Of a DNA stretch of 64,000 bases, positions 22,642 through 32,500 are shown piece by piece. Each line of letters opens with the position of its first letter. The stretch's first letter is position 1. This DNA is from Casuarius casuarius (Eukaryota > Chordata > Aves > Casuariiformes > Casuariidae). Below the pieces are notes generated by a model. That model did no database searches. It was given only the letters and a program-made list of their open reading frames with translations, and was not told the DNA's origin. The position numbers and the translations under genes were made by a program. Where the stretch lies: NCBI GenBank assembly GCA_003342895.1, contig PTFA01000112.1, positions 556,286 to 620,285 of the forward strand, given 5' to 3'.

Positions 22642-24720
22642 GCTGAGCCCAGCCCGGGCCCCGCATGGCCCGAGAAACCTCTCCTGGCCGCCTCCACCGC
22701 CACAGGAGGATGCGCGGGGCTACCCGGGGGTCCCCACCACACCGTCAGCCCCAGGCAACTCCTCGCCCCTGGCAGGCGCCGGGCTGCCCTCACCAGTACC
22801 CCGCTGTCATGACACCAAGCCGCCGGGCCCCTCGCAGGGGCCGTGTCTCGGCGGCCCCCCAGGCCCGTCCGCGGCTGGGTGCTGCAGGGGGAAAGGCCCT
22901 GCCCCAAGCCACCCGGGAGCAGCGGGCGCAGGAGCGACCTTAACGCCGCTCCAGCACGAAACGCAATGACTCAAAAAGTCCCCCTGAAAAAAAAAATTCC
23001 CTCTGAAAACTTAAACCATCTGATTTCACTTTCCGCTCCAATTGGTCGTGTAGCCAGGGCGCAGGTCTGGCCTCCGCCGCCGCACTAGTGCCCGATGCGC
23101 GCTGCCTCCACAGAGGAGGGTTCTTTTAACAAGTTTATGCAACAACAGGATGGAGGCTCCGCCGGAGCCCTTCCCCCCGCCGCCCGACCTGATTCCCCGC
23201 ATTCCTCCCGCGCCCTCCCCCCGCCGCCCGCGCTCCGGCATCTCCACACACATGCAAATGGTTCCCTTGCACAAATACAGCCTCCTGAAGGGGCCTTTGC
23301 TTCCGAATCCCCCCTCTCTTTTTTTTCGCTTTCCTCCAGTGCTTTTTTTTTTTTTTTTTGGCGCTGTTACATTCCTCAGCCAGGCAGGGTTAAAAAAAAG
23401 AGAGCGAGAGGCAGAGTGGGGAAGGGAGGGTTTGGAATGTGCAACCTCCATCCCAGGCCCAGGGCGGAGGGAGGCGAGGGAAGCCCCTCTGCCTGGCGCC
23501 CAAGGCCCTCGCGCAGCGCCCGCAGCCCCGGCGACGGGACCCGCTCCTCGGGCCTCCCCCTCCATCGCCCGCCTCGCATCCCCCCGACCAGGGCAGCTTC
23601 TCAAGTGTAGCTACCCACCCTATTATTTTTAAGTGCAGAACTTTATACAAAAAGCCAAATGTATACATTTCCCCCCGCCCCCATGATTTCTCCACCGCCA
23701 GGCGAGGCAGGCTCCCATGCCGGAGAGGCCATCTTACAGCCCCGCCGAGGCCCGCTTGTGCGCGCCGATGGGCTCCACGCGCGCTGCCTGCAACGGGGCG
23801 GCCTCCATCTTCTGTCTCGTCCTCCCGTCCTGCCCTTCCTCCTCCGCGGGCGAAGGGCCCCGGCCTGCTCCCACCCGGCTCNCTCGCCTGCTCCCGCTGA
23901 TGGCGAGGGGGACCGACCCCCGCCAGCGGAGCCCCTTCCCCTCTCCTCACTCCCACTTCTTAATCAGTCAAAAAATCAGGAGGAGGGAACAGCCCCAGTG
24001 CTGAGCAGGCCTCCCCGCTCCTTAGCGCACGCAAAAATGGCAACTGTGCTACAACGCCCGGAGAGGCACGGAAGGGAAAAAGCCCCGGAGAAGGGGAGCC
24101 ACGCGGGCTCGGTTACCTCCACGGAGGCACGGGCAGCGTCCCGCGTCCGCCCCCGGCACCGCGCCTCCGCTCCGGCCTCGGAGGCCTGGCCTTCTCCTCG
24201 GGGCGCGAAGGGAGCCGGCCTTCGGCTCCTCGCAAGACGTACAGGGGCCGAAAAGGTGTCTTTTGTTTGCACCCTCGTTCCTCGAGGAACGGGAATGCCT
24301 CTCTGAGGAGCCGGCCTCCCCGCGTCCCTCTCCCCCGGATTCACCCCTCGGGATGTGGTCCTCCATTTTCTGCCTCCCCCGGCCTGGCTCGCTCGCACGC
24401 CCTGGCCTGGCTCGGGATGCGCAACGCAACCCGAAAACGCTCCTTTACCTAGGTTTGATTTCCAACATGACGGCTCTCCCCACCCCCACCCTTTGCTCCC
24501 AAGGTAACAGCTCAAGGCTTCAGGAGGAGGAAAAAAGAGAGCGAGCGAGCGCGAGGTCCCATCCCCCAGCCCTGCAACCCCCTTTCTTAGCAGCTGCAAA
24601 TGAAAATACCACATCTGCCTCCAACTGCACCGCGAGTGACAGTCGCCAGCACACTGTTATTTAAAGATCAATTCTGAAGGCAATGCTGCTGCTCGCAGGC
24701 CTACGTCGCCCCGCGTCGCT
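22642..24720 (-). promoter_or_regulatory. CpG island between miRNA pairs, candidate second promoter
   Basis: GC- and CpG-rich throughout, with a CCAATTGG element at ~23038-23045, many GC boxes, and two YY1-type sites on the - strand (see separate entry). It lies 3.7-5.7 kb upstream of miR-454 and downstream of miR-301b in the transcription direction, so it could start a transcript covering only miR-454 and miR-130b. The 60-215 codon frames overlapping on both strands show no family motifs and are not considered genes. The strand assignment is inferred from the YY1-type sites only. Confidence 0.45.
23727..23811 (-). promoter_or_regulatory. Two YY1-type sites on the - strand
   Basis: On the - strand AAGATGGAGGCCG lies at 23811-23799 and AAGATGGCC at 23735-23727, close to the YY1 promoter motif AAGATGGCGGC. 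Such sites often lie just downstream of the start site in sense orientation. The 13-mer at 23799-23811 is identical to one in the 29.4 kb promoter block in the same orientation. This is motif-level evidence only. Confidence 0.4.
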
Positions 24721-25447
24721 CGGGCCTGCTCCGCGCTCGCTAGAGAAGCGCAGGGAAAGATTGCGTCTTTCAAAATCCTATTGATTATTATTTACATGCC
24801 TTCTCGTGTTTTTCTAAATGAAAATGAAGGTATCAATATTACTTCAATCTTAGCAGTAATTCCTCTGAAAGTGAAATACAATGGAACTTGAAAAATACAT
24901 CAATAGGAAGCAAAAATTAAATAGCCTTGAATATATGTGTATACGTTAAAGCCACTGCAATCCATACACACAATAACATCCTTAGGTTCATAAAGCTCTT
25001 GACTTCTAAACCAGAAGCAAGCAAATACTCAGACCTGGTCAGGCTATTTTTAAAGGTGGTAGTTGCTCTAAAGGAGGACAAGAGGGCTTTAAAATGTGAA
25101 TAGGCCAGCTTTTTATTTTACAACTTGGACACACAAACCCACGCTAGTGGCGGAAAGGGCAATCCATTTTGTACACTGAAGCAGTCAAAACAGGGAACAA
25201 AACCCAAGGAATTTCCATACAGACCACTCAAGCTAAGCATAAAAAACAAACAAACAAAAGCGTAGGTATTTTTTAGGCAATTTCTACACGATCTTGACGT
25301 TTTTACGCTCAAGCCTGGGGGGGGGGAGGGAAAAAAAGCAGAGTAGGGGGCTGGATCCGTACTAAAATGCATTAAATAACTACAGAATCCCATAATGTCA
25401 GGGGCTGGGTGTGCAACAGTAACTGATCATAAGGATGTATCAGGACT
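24721..25447 (-). other. Spacer downstream of miR-301b
   Basis: AT-rich sequence between the CpG island and miR-301b. A - strand AATAAA (TTTATT at 25112-25117) lies ~340 bases downstream of miR-301b and could end a transcript carrying only miR-130c and miR-301b. No exon or further hairpin was recognised. Confidence 0.5.
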
Positions 25448-25524
25448 GGAACCAAATGCTTTGACAATATTATTGCACTGCTTTATTTGTGCAGACAGTA
25501 GTGCAACATTGTCAGAGCCAGCGA
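25448..25524 (-). ncRNA. MIR301B: pre-miR-301b hairpin
   Basis: On the - strand the 3p arm (25480 to about 25456) starts CAGUGCAAUAAUAUUGUCAA and continues AGC, which is the miR-301 product (seed AGUGCAA). The 5p arm (25518 to 25497) starts GCUCUGACAAUGUUGCACUA, as in miR-301b-5p. The arms pair well around a 16-base loop. I recall human miR-301b-3p as reading AAUGAU where this has AAUAAU, the form I recall for miR-301a, so the 3p alone cannot separate a from b. The 5p arm and the neighbourhood (miR-130b, SDF2L1) support 301b. It lies 1.16 kb downstream of miR-130c. Confidence 0.95.
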
Positions 25525-26671
25525 TACCAGCAGCCACTGTCACGTTCTGCACAGCTGTCCCTGCATCCTTTTGTGAGGGACGGCTACGTTCGTGTTAACC
25601 ACAATAACGGTTTTGTGCTCAGCCCCAATAAAACTCTGCGTGACAAAGTTTATTTCCAGTCGTAATTAGACAAGGTAAAAAACAAGAACAACAAAAAGTT
25701 TTTAAAAAAATGAGAGAAAGGGAGAGAGAAAAGGAGGGAGGGAGGGAGGAAGAGCACTGTTAGTATGGCTTGTTAAACAAACCATTCAAGTCTTTTGCTG
25801 CATGGCCAGTATATCTAGGCACAGTACATTTTAAAGGTTTTATACAGTAAAATATTTTGCTGTAGTAACAGAGAATAAAAGAACAAGAGAGATAACTCAG
25901 CATCCCCCAATGTATGTGTTTCCATAAAAAGCAAACTGGTCAGTCGATGACTCTCAGCTACATAATTCAAATAAATGCCCCGGGAAGTGCCGCCCCCTCC
26001 CAAGCCTCCCCAAGTTTTCTTAATGGGGCTGTGTATTTCGTGCCGGCTGACCAGCACAGACCAAAAAGCCTGATCATGGTGTGTAAATATAGTGGTAGAA
26101 ATACACAGAGCTTTGATGTGCTGTGGAAAACGTTACAGAAATGGGGAGACTTTGTATACAAAAACAGCTAGTGCCTGTGTTGCAACCTCGCACACGTGTG
26201 TGTGCCAGCGCTCCAAAGCGGGGTATAAACACCACAGGTTCTCCGAAACAAGCCAACAGCAGCAAATCCCCACGGCCCTCAACAGGGACCACCTCAGACA
26301 CACAGGGAAAAGTTTCTATAAGGTGGAAAACTAGAATGAAATTGCCATACAATTTCAGTGTAGGTATTGTACGTAAGTGTGTACAAATTAACAATAAATC
26401 ACTCACAACCTATTGGTAAACAACGCAGGCAGTGTGATGCCTGGAGAAGTCCCAGAAATGTTTTAAATAGGATATGTTTAAATTATTCCTGCCCATTTAT
26501 GTATAATGACATAAAAATGTATAACCCAGAACCTCTCTCCTTATTTAAAACCACTCCCACATGTATAAAACCTTATTTCACACACGTGCATAAATACACT
26601 GGAGGAGGCATCTATTTTAGGGTTGTTTGCCCACTCTGAAGAGGGTGGGCTGCTAAAGGGGGTCATGTTTC
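25525..26671 (-). other. Spacer between miR-130c and miR-301b
   Basis: AT-rich spacer with a (GGGA)n-type simple repeat at 25733-25750. AATAAA-like strings occur on both strands near 25.63-25.65 kb. Frames up to 110 codons show no recognised domain. No extra hairpin of the family was seen. Confidence 0.55.
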
Positions 26672-26748
26672 TGCCAGCCAATGCCCTTTTAATATTGCAC
26701 TGCTCATCATAATTGCCAGTAGTACAACAGAAAAAGGGCTCTGGACAA
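26672..26748 (-). ncRNA. pre-miR-130c hairpin
   Basis: On the - strand the 3p arm (26702 to 26681) starts CAGUGCAAUAUUAAAAGGGC, matching the miR-130c form known from chicken and fish (seed AGUGCAA). The 5p arm (26740 to 26718) starts AGCCCUUUUUCUGUUGUACU. Where miR-130b has GUUGCACU in the 5p arm this has GUUGUACU, giving a G-U wobble opposite the seed. It is the first hairpin of the cluster in transcription order. I know of no miR-130c in mammals, so the a/b/c label depends on the AUUAAAAGGGC tail. Confidence 0.94.
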
Positions 26749-28040
26749 CAGCATACTTCAGAGCCTTTCCAATATAAATGATAAATCAGTGAGAAACTTC
26801 TCCAAGTGATGGCCTTCTGTGCATGATTTACTCTAAAACAGATCTGTTGCATGCAAAAAAAAAAAAAAAAAAAAAAAGAGTTTCTTCAACAGCCACATTG
26901 ATTCAATGCTATTTTTCAAAATTAGATTTTAATATTTCACAACTGCATCTTGTATCAACTTCAGTAAGAATTTAGATAAGCTTGTTTTAGGGACTTTTCT
27001 TCTTCTCAGTGACAAATATTTGCATTCGAGTTTATGAAAGCAAAGACCTGAATTGGATTGTCCTCCTTGTTTCAGGATCAGTATATTACAAAAGTATGTG
27101 TAATGAATTAGATTAAATATTATTTTAAAGACACAATAGAGGAGAAGTTCACATCTTTTTCTATCACTTTTATCTGAATCCTCTGCTAAAATATTTGATA
27201 TTTATTAAATACATGCTTGCTAGTAGTTTAAATCATTTTGATTTATTTTTAAGTGCTAAGGAAGTTTTGCTATTTTAAACAAGCATCTAAACAAGCTTTC
27301 AAAACAACTGCTATCCAGAAGTGAGAGACTTATTTAAAAAACATCTGCTTGCACCGTGAAAACAATATTATTGAAAATTTTTCCCTCTTTAAAAAAATAT
27401 ATTGGTAGTAAGGAGAAAACATCAGTTAATCATTACAAATCAGACATTCCAAATAATTTTTGCAATAAGTAACATTTAAAAGTCAACTTGTTAGTCTTTT
27501 GGTTTCAAACTGTTTACCATTTGTTTCTTTAAACAATTTCAAACTTCAAAAAACCACTGGAAAATGCAACTACTTGTTAAATAAGAATCACTGGAAAAAT
27601 GATAAAATACTTTGATTTCAAACTGCAAACAATGCAAAAATCTAGGCAAAGAAATCCAGACTTTAAAGCAACTTTCCACAAACTGCAGAGACAAGCAAGG
27701 ATCAGACCAAATGCTAAAATGAATTGAACTGATTGAAGTCAGGGGGAGTTTTGCCTGAGTGAGAAAATGCACTAAATGAGTTTTAGTTGTCAAATCCACA
27801 GAGCAGTATTAACAAAACGCCAATTGATCTGGAAGTGTCCCANCCCAATCAGAATCTCAGACGGTATCATCATTATTTTCTGAGTGCATTTTAATTTCTT
27901 TCCTCCTTTTTTTTGTACAATGATTTATCCCTGACCCAGAAGCCTAGGCTGGTTTGAAGATACTTAAAAGAAAAGAAGAAAAAAAAAAGAAAGAGGGAGC
28001 AAGGTAGGAGGAGGGAGAGGGAGGGGGGGGAGAAAGAACG
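26749..28040 (-). other. Leader region upstream of miR-130c
   Basis: AT-rich sequence upstream of the cluster in the transcription direction. It carries an A23 run at 26855-26877 (U23 in the transcript, ~107 bases before the hairpin). A fragment at 27729-27762 (TTGAAGTCAGGGGGAGTTTT...) resembles an old interspersed repeat common in sauropsids. No exon was recognised. Confidence 0.5.
26855..26877. repeat. A23 homopolymer
   Basis: Twenty-three consecutive A on the + strand, i.e. a T/U23 run on the microRNA strand about 107 bases 5' of pre-miR-130c. No retroposon body is recognisable next to it. Confidence 0.95.
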
Positions 28041-28660
28041 TGCTTTAAACTTCAGGGAGCTTTTGCGGTCCCCGAGGCCAGGCTGGTCCGAGGGCAGCAG
28101 CTCTGCCTCCCGGCTCGGCAGACCACACACCGGAGGGAAGCGGCGCGGAATTGGGGCAAAGTGCAAGAACGCCGGAGCAACACTTCGGCCGCGCACCCTG
28201 GTTTATTGCAAAAACGCCGCGCTATTTAAGCAAAGCATTAGTTTTACGAGATTTAAATATTAAGCCAATATAAATACTGGCTGGAGATAGCATGTGACTT
28301 TTTGCCTCGCTCTTTCTGGCTCCTAAGCAGAGAGAAAAGCGTTCCGAAGCGGCTCCCTCCGCGAAGGCGAACAGGGAAAGTCTGCTCTGCTCCGCTCTGC
28401 TCCGCTCCGCGCCGCTGCGGCCCGCGGAGGCCGTGGGGCGGCGGGGCCCCGCCGCGCCGCCCGCCCGGGGGTGCTGACTGACGGCGTGGTTGTGCAACGC
28501 CCCTCCCGAAGCCGCCCGTGCTCTCCAAAATGTCGCCTTCCTGCTCGGTGGAGGGGTGCCTCCTTCCCCGCGGCCCTGCGCCGCCGGGGCCGCCTTCCCT
28601 CCCGCCGCCTGTGCGCTCCGGTCCTCAGGAAGCGCTTAAAAAGCCCGTTGGATAAAGCTG
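28041..28660. promoter_or_regulatory. Small CpG island upstream of the cluster
   Basis: GC- and CpG-rich stretch about 1.3-1.9 kb upstream of miR-130c in the direction of transcription. It lies between the hairpin and the CCAAT-rich block at 29.4-29.6 kb, so it may be a first-exon/first-intron island or an alternative promoter. Short frames on both strands overlap and are not coding by any recognised motif. Confidence 0.45.
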
Positions 28661-29402
28661 TTCAGAGCATGGTGGGAATTAATTAATTGTATAGCAGCCT
28701 CTCCTGCGCTCTGGAAAGAACACATGCTCGGGTTTTCACAACTCGCACTAATTATGAGTTGCTAGGGAGCCTTGTCCCAGCTTGACTCAAAGTATTTCTT
28801 GGCTGGAGAGAGCTTGGTACTTCAGAAGGTCTCGTCAAGTCTGTACTTGACTCTCCCTCTCATAGCAGGAGTCCAGTGACTAAGGAGGAGCATGGGTTTT
28901 TCCATTTTAATCTCTCCTGGCTGGAATCAAAGAACTGGTCCTTGCCTTTCATTGATGAAACAGGAAGGAGCAGCCTGGAAGGCTCTGGATATTTCCTCAC
29001 TAAGAATAATCCAAAATGGCTTAAGAACATCTAACATGTAAACTATGAGTCTGTAGCTTATGCTTAAAAAACCCACCAACAACAAAACTCTACAACTGGA
29101 AGCTGAAATGGAATCCACCCTGATTTTTTTTTTTTTTTTTAGCAGATTAATTTTATCACTTTACAATAGATAGTAAGTGCCTGCTTGACTGATTTCCGCT
29201 TTTCCTGCTGTCCTAAACGCCAGCTCTCTGAGACAATAGCTAGGTTCACATGCGCGCGTGTGTTTAAAACCTCAGCATCTTAAAGGATGTTAACCCCAAG
29301 TTACTCTTAAAGGTTAGGAAGACAGTATTTTCTAAAGCTTTATAAAAGGTGGTCTCTTCAGACATCAGTAATGANGGTACCAACCTCATGGCCTCCCCGC
29401 TC
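28661..29402 (-). other. Region between CpG island and promoter block
   Basis: Moderately AT-rich. It includes a T run near 29127-29148 and a TATA-like CTTTATAAAAGG near 29337-29349, which reads as a TATA box on + and approximately on - as well. No exon was recognised. Confidence 0.45.
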
Positions 29403-29564
29403 CGGCCTCCATCTTTGACTAGTTGACATTCAGCTCCTGCCTGACCAACTCCTCATTAGCATACCTCCCCCGCCATTGGCTCGCCCCTGCGCTAGTCTTT
29501 GCCACCGCCTCCCCCATTGGCTCGCCGGGAGGATATTTAAAAATATTATCCCGGCGCCCATTGG
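29403..29564 (-). promoter_or_regulatory. Promoter-like block with triple CCAAT, octamer and YY1-type site
   Basis: ATTGG on + (CCAAT on -) occurs at 29475-29479, 29516-29520 and 29560-29564, spaced 41 and 44 bases, as in NF-Y promoter arrays. A near-palindromic TATA-like AT stretch (29533-29553) lies within the array. Continuing on -, an octamer variant ATGCTAAT (29462-29455) and AAGATGGAGGCCG (29415-29403, one mismatch to the YY1 motif AAGATGGCGGC) follow. All CCAAT boxes and the YY1-type site are in the orientation expected for - strand transcription towards miR-130c 2.7 kb away. A start near 29.42-29.44 kb is inferred. The octamer plus CCAAT combination also occurs in histone promoters, but no histone reading frame follows. 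Confidence 0.5.
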
Positions 29565-32500
29565 CGCCCGCGGCCCCGCGTCACGGCATGCTCTTTATTT
29601 TAACAATGAATGCACAAACACATTCTTCCATTCACAAATTTTTTTTTTCCTGTAGTTTGCCCGCCTTTTCTCCAACTACATTTTCATTGATTTTTTGTTT
29701 CAACTGAGGGGGTCCTGGTTGTAAACAGATAAATCAAAGGCGAACAGAGGGGGGACCTGAACAAATATTATTTTCTCTCTCTTTCTCTCTTTTGTTCGGT
29801 AGGGCTGGTGTTGGGGGAACAGAACTGATCCCCAGTGGTCTCTTATCTGAGAGGTGTGGTCAGTGGGTTTCTGCTTTGCCCAAAAGATTGTAGCTATTTT
29901 GTGTATATTTCGGTTTCAAAGCTCGACCTCTTTTCCCCGAGTAGAAAAGAAAGATCTACCTTGGCAAAACAGATCGCTAAATTTGTCAAACTGGAATAAT
30001 AGTAATTATTTTAGCTCGGGAGTGTTTGCGGGGGGGGGGGGGAGCTCTGTATGTGCGTGTCCACGTGAGAAGCTCTTTCTCCCTCTAACTCGGGAGTAAC
30101 AAAGTCGATTGCCATGTTTCTCTCACACGCTCGGTGCTGGATACACACTTAACACGGGCTGAACAAAACGAGTGATTTAATTGTTACCGACTAAAACACA
30201 CCAGGTCACTTCAGTACACTTTCCTGACGACAAGAGCTTTCCCCTTTGTAAACCGTCTTTAAGGCAGTTGATCAGAAATCAGGGTATATCCAAGTGTAAG
30301 GGCTAGGGGTGGGGGCTTTCTAATATTTCCCTCGCCCTGCAGACTGTAAAACACAGAGATTGCTGAAAAATGAATAAACAAAGACCGTGAGAGTATTTGA
30401 GACACAGTCGCTCCAGCAGAGGAAGGTCTTGGCGAGTTCCTTTTTCGAAAAGGTTGCTCCCATGTTGTGAACTAAGAAACTCGCCTTTGTGCAGTTATTT
30501 CCACCTTTAGGATAAATAGTTCCTCCTGTGGAATCAGCTACTCAACAACTGAGTTCAACAGATGCTTCTGCATGAAAATGTTTTAAAACCAAAATGAGAC
30601 AAACTTAACAGCAACAGAACCAGGTAAGCTTTAAGAAAGCCACACAATTTTTCAGGTAAAAAGGTTTCTTTTTACTATATTTGTTGGCATTTTATTAAGT
30701 ACACTGTGTTGGAAAGAGTNTATTTCTCCCTAAAATGTTGAAAGATTTTATTTTTAAAATCTCTTTTTGTTTCATTTGTTAACTACCTTCACGCCAAACC
30801 CAACCCCAAAATATAACTAGTGTCTGTGTGAACTAGAATTTTACATTAAACAGAAAATGGATATTAGCTATTTTTAAAAATAAACGAAACTTCCTTCGTA
30901 CAGCTCCTTGGGCTCGGGAGTGGATGCTGATTGGGATATTTTCCCCATCTATCTCTGCATTTGTGTGAGCACATATATATATATACACACAGGAATACTG
31001 GACCCCAGTTTTGAGTGCTGGCTGTGGGGCTGATGGGTGGGACGCGGAGCAGTGGATCTCTGGCAGTGTTTTTGGAGATGGCAGAGCAGGGCAGTGGGCT
31101 GTGAAATCACACATTCCTGTCCAATGGAGCTGAAATAATGGTATTGTTCTCTGGAAAAGGGGTTGCTTTTCTCTCCTCCATTCTTCCCCTGATCTGCAGG
31201 GACCTGATTGTGCAGTTAATCAGCAAAAAAGCGTTTGATGTAAGGCAGGGCGTGAATTCAAAAGGGCCAGGGGGGATTCAAGAGGGATTCTTGTGTCTGT
31301 TAGAAAATGTTTTTCTGATTTCAAAATGGTAGACGCCTGAAAAGCTGCTCTGGGCTCTCCTCCGAGATCCCAGTTTGTAGTAGGTACCAGCACTAATTAT
31401 ATCGCTTCCTTTGTGGGTTTGACACTTTACTGCTGGAAAAAAAGTAGATATCTTACAGCAAAAGAAAGATGTCCTTCCTGGAGCAAAGGTGAGCCCCCGC
31501 ATCCCTACAGCTAATTCCTCCAGCTTGCTAGCGGTCGCCAGCGTGTCTCCCTAGGACTGCCCTGCCAATGCTTAGCTTTGCGTGAGCCACGCTAAAAGAA
31601 AGACCGTGGTGAGCAGGTAAGGACTCGGCTGGTTTGGTAGATCTTTCTGGTGACCTGTGTCCTGAGAATGACATCCACCTCCTCAGATCGCTAAACATAG
31701 AAGCTTTCCTGCCCCGCACTGGCTTGTCCATAAATCTTTCATTGCCAGCCCTTTCTCGGATGCCAAGAATATTTGAGGCNTGTTTCTTATTTCAGTGTGG
31801 TCATTTCCCAAACTTTTTTAAAAAATGCTTTGTGCCCATTTCTGCTGTTGTGTATATCCAAAATCCTGCTGTCTTTCCTATGCACGGTGCCTACAAACAC
31901 ATAAGTATGTAAATTCATTGCTATGCCTTTACTTAATATATTATTATAGCTACACAGGAAATGACACATCCTAGAGAAAGGCAACTGCTTGGATGTTTAC
32001 ATGAAAAATGTGCAACTTTGCAGGAAGCTCCGAATGGGTTTGGCAATTTAATTTGGGCCAAACTGTAAATAAAGTTAATGAAAGTTGCCCATGCTCTGCC
32101 CTGGGTCCCCAGCCCCGCTCAGTAGCTGTGTACCGCCGCTCTTTCCACCGGGCTCTTCCCTGCTCTGCCGGAGGAGCAGTGCTCTGCTGACGGATTGAGT
32201 ATTTTTTGGTTTGCTGCAGGGCTGGGGGACATGGGGGAATTGCTTGAAATTTTGGTGGCGATGTTTTGCCGCAGCCGTGAAGTCGTGCTCTCCCCTCCCT
32301 TCGCTGGGGGGGCTGATGAAAGACGCCTGTCCCGAGGCGAGTTTGCTTTGCAGAAGGACTCTCCGCAAATGCCCAGTGCTGGAGGAGAATGGTGTTTTTA
32401 TCATTTTTTAAACATCAAGGAGGGGAGGGAGAAAAGCTGATTTTTGCTTTCCGCCCGCTTTCGGGGTGTTTTGCCGTGTAACTCAGCCTGATGTCACGGG

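Larger units (their letters stand above)
17460..29430 (-). ncRNA. Predicted primary transcript of the miR-130/301/454 cluster
   Basis: All four hairpins lie on the - strand between a promoter-like block at 29.40-29.56 kb and a - strand poly(A) signal at 17.48 kb. The simplest model is one ~12 kb non-coding transcript, with start near 29.42-29.44 kb inferred from the YY1-type site and end near 17.46 kb inferred from the signal. A second start in the 22.6-24.7 kb CpG island, serving only miR-454 and miR-130b, is equally compatible. No open frame along it looks coding. Exon structure cannot be read from the sequence. The gap at 21972-22641 lies inside this unit. Confidence 0.35.

Noticed and set aside
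21539..22969. 476-codon frame on + and 326-codon frame on -
   Set aside because: Both run through the 670-N gap, and unknown bases cannot support a reading frame.
29341..29349. TATAAAAGG as a + strand TATA promoter
   Set aside because: No + strand exon or start context follows within reach, and the CCAAT and YY1-type sites nearby point to the - strand.
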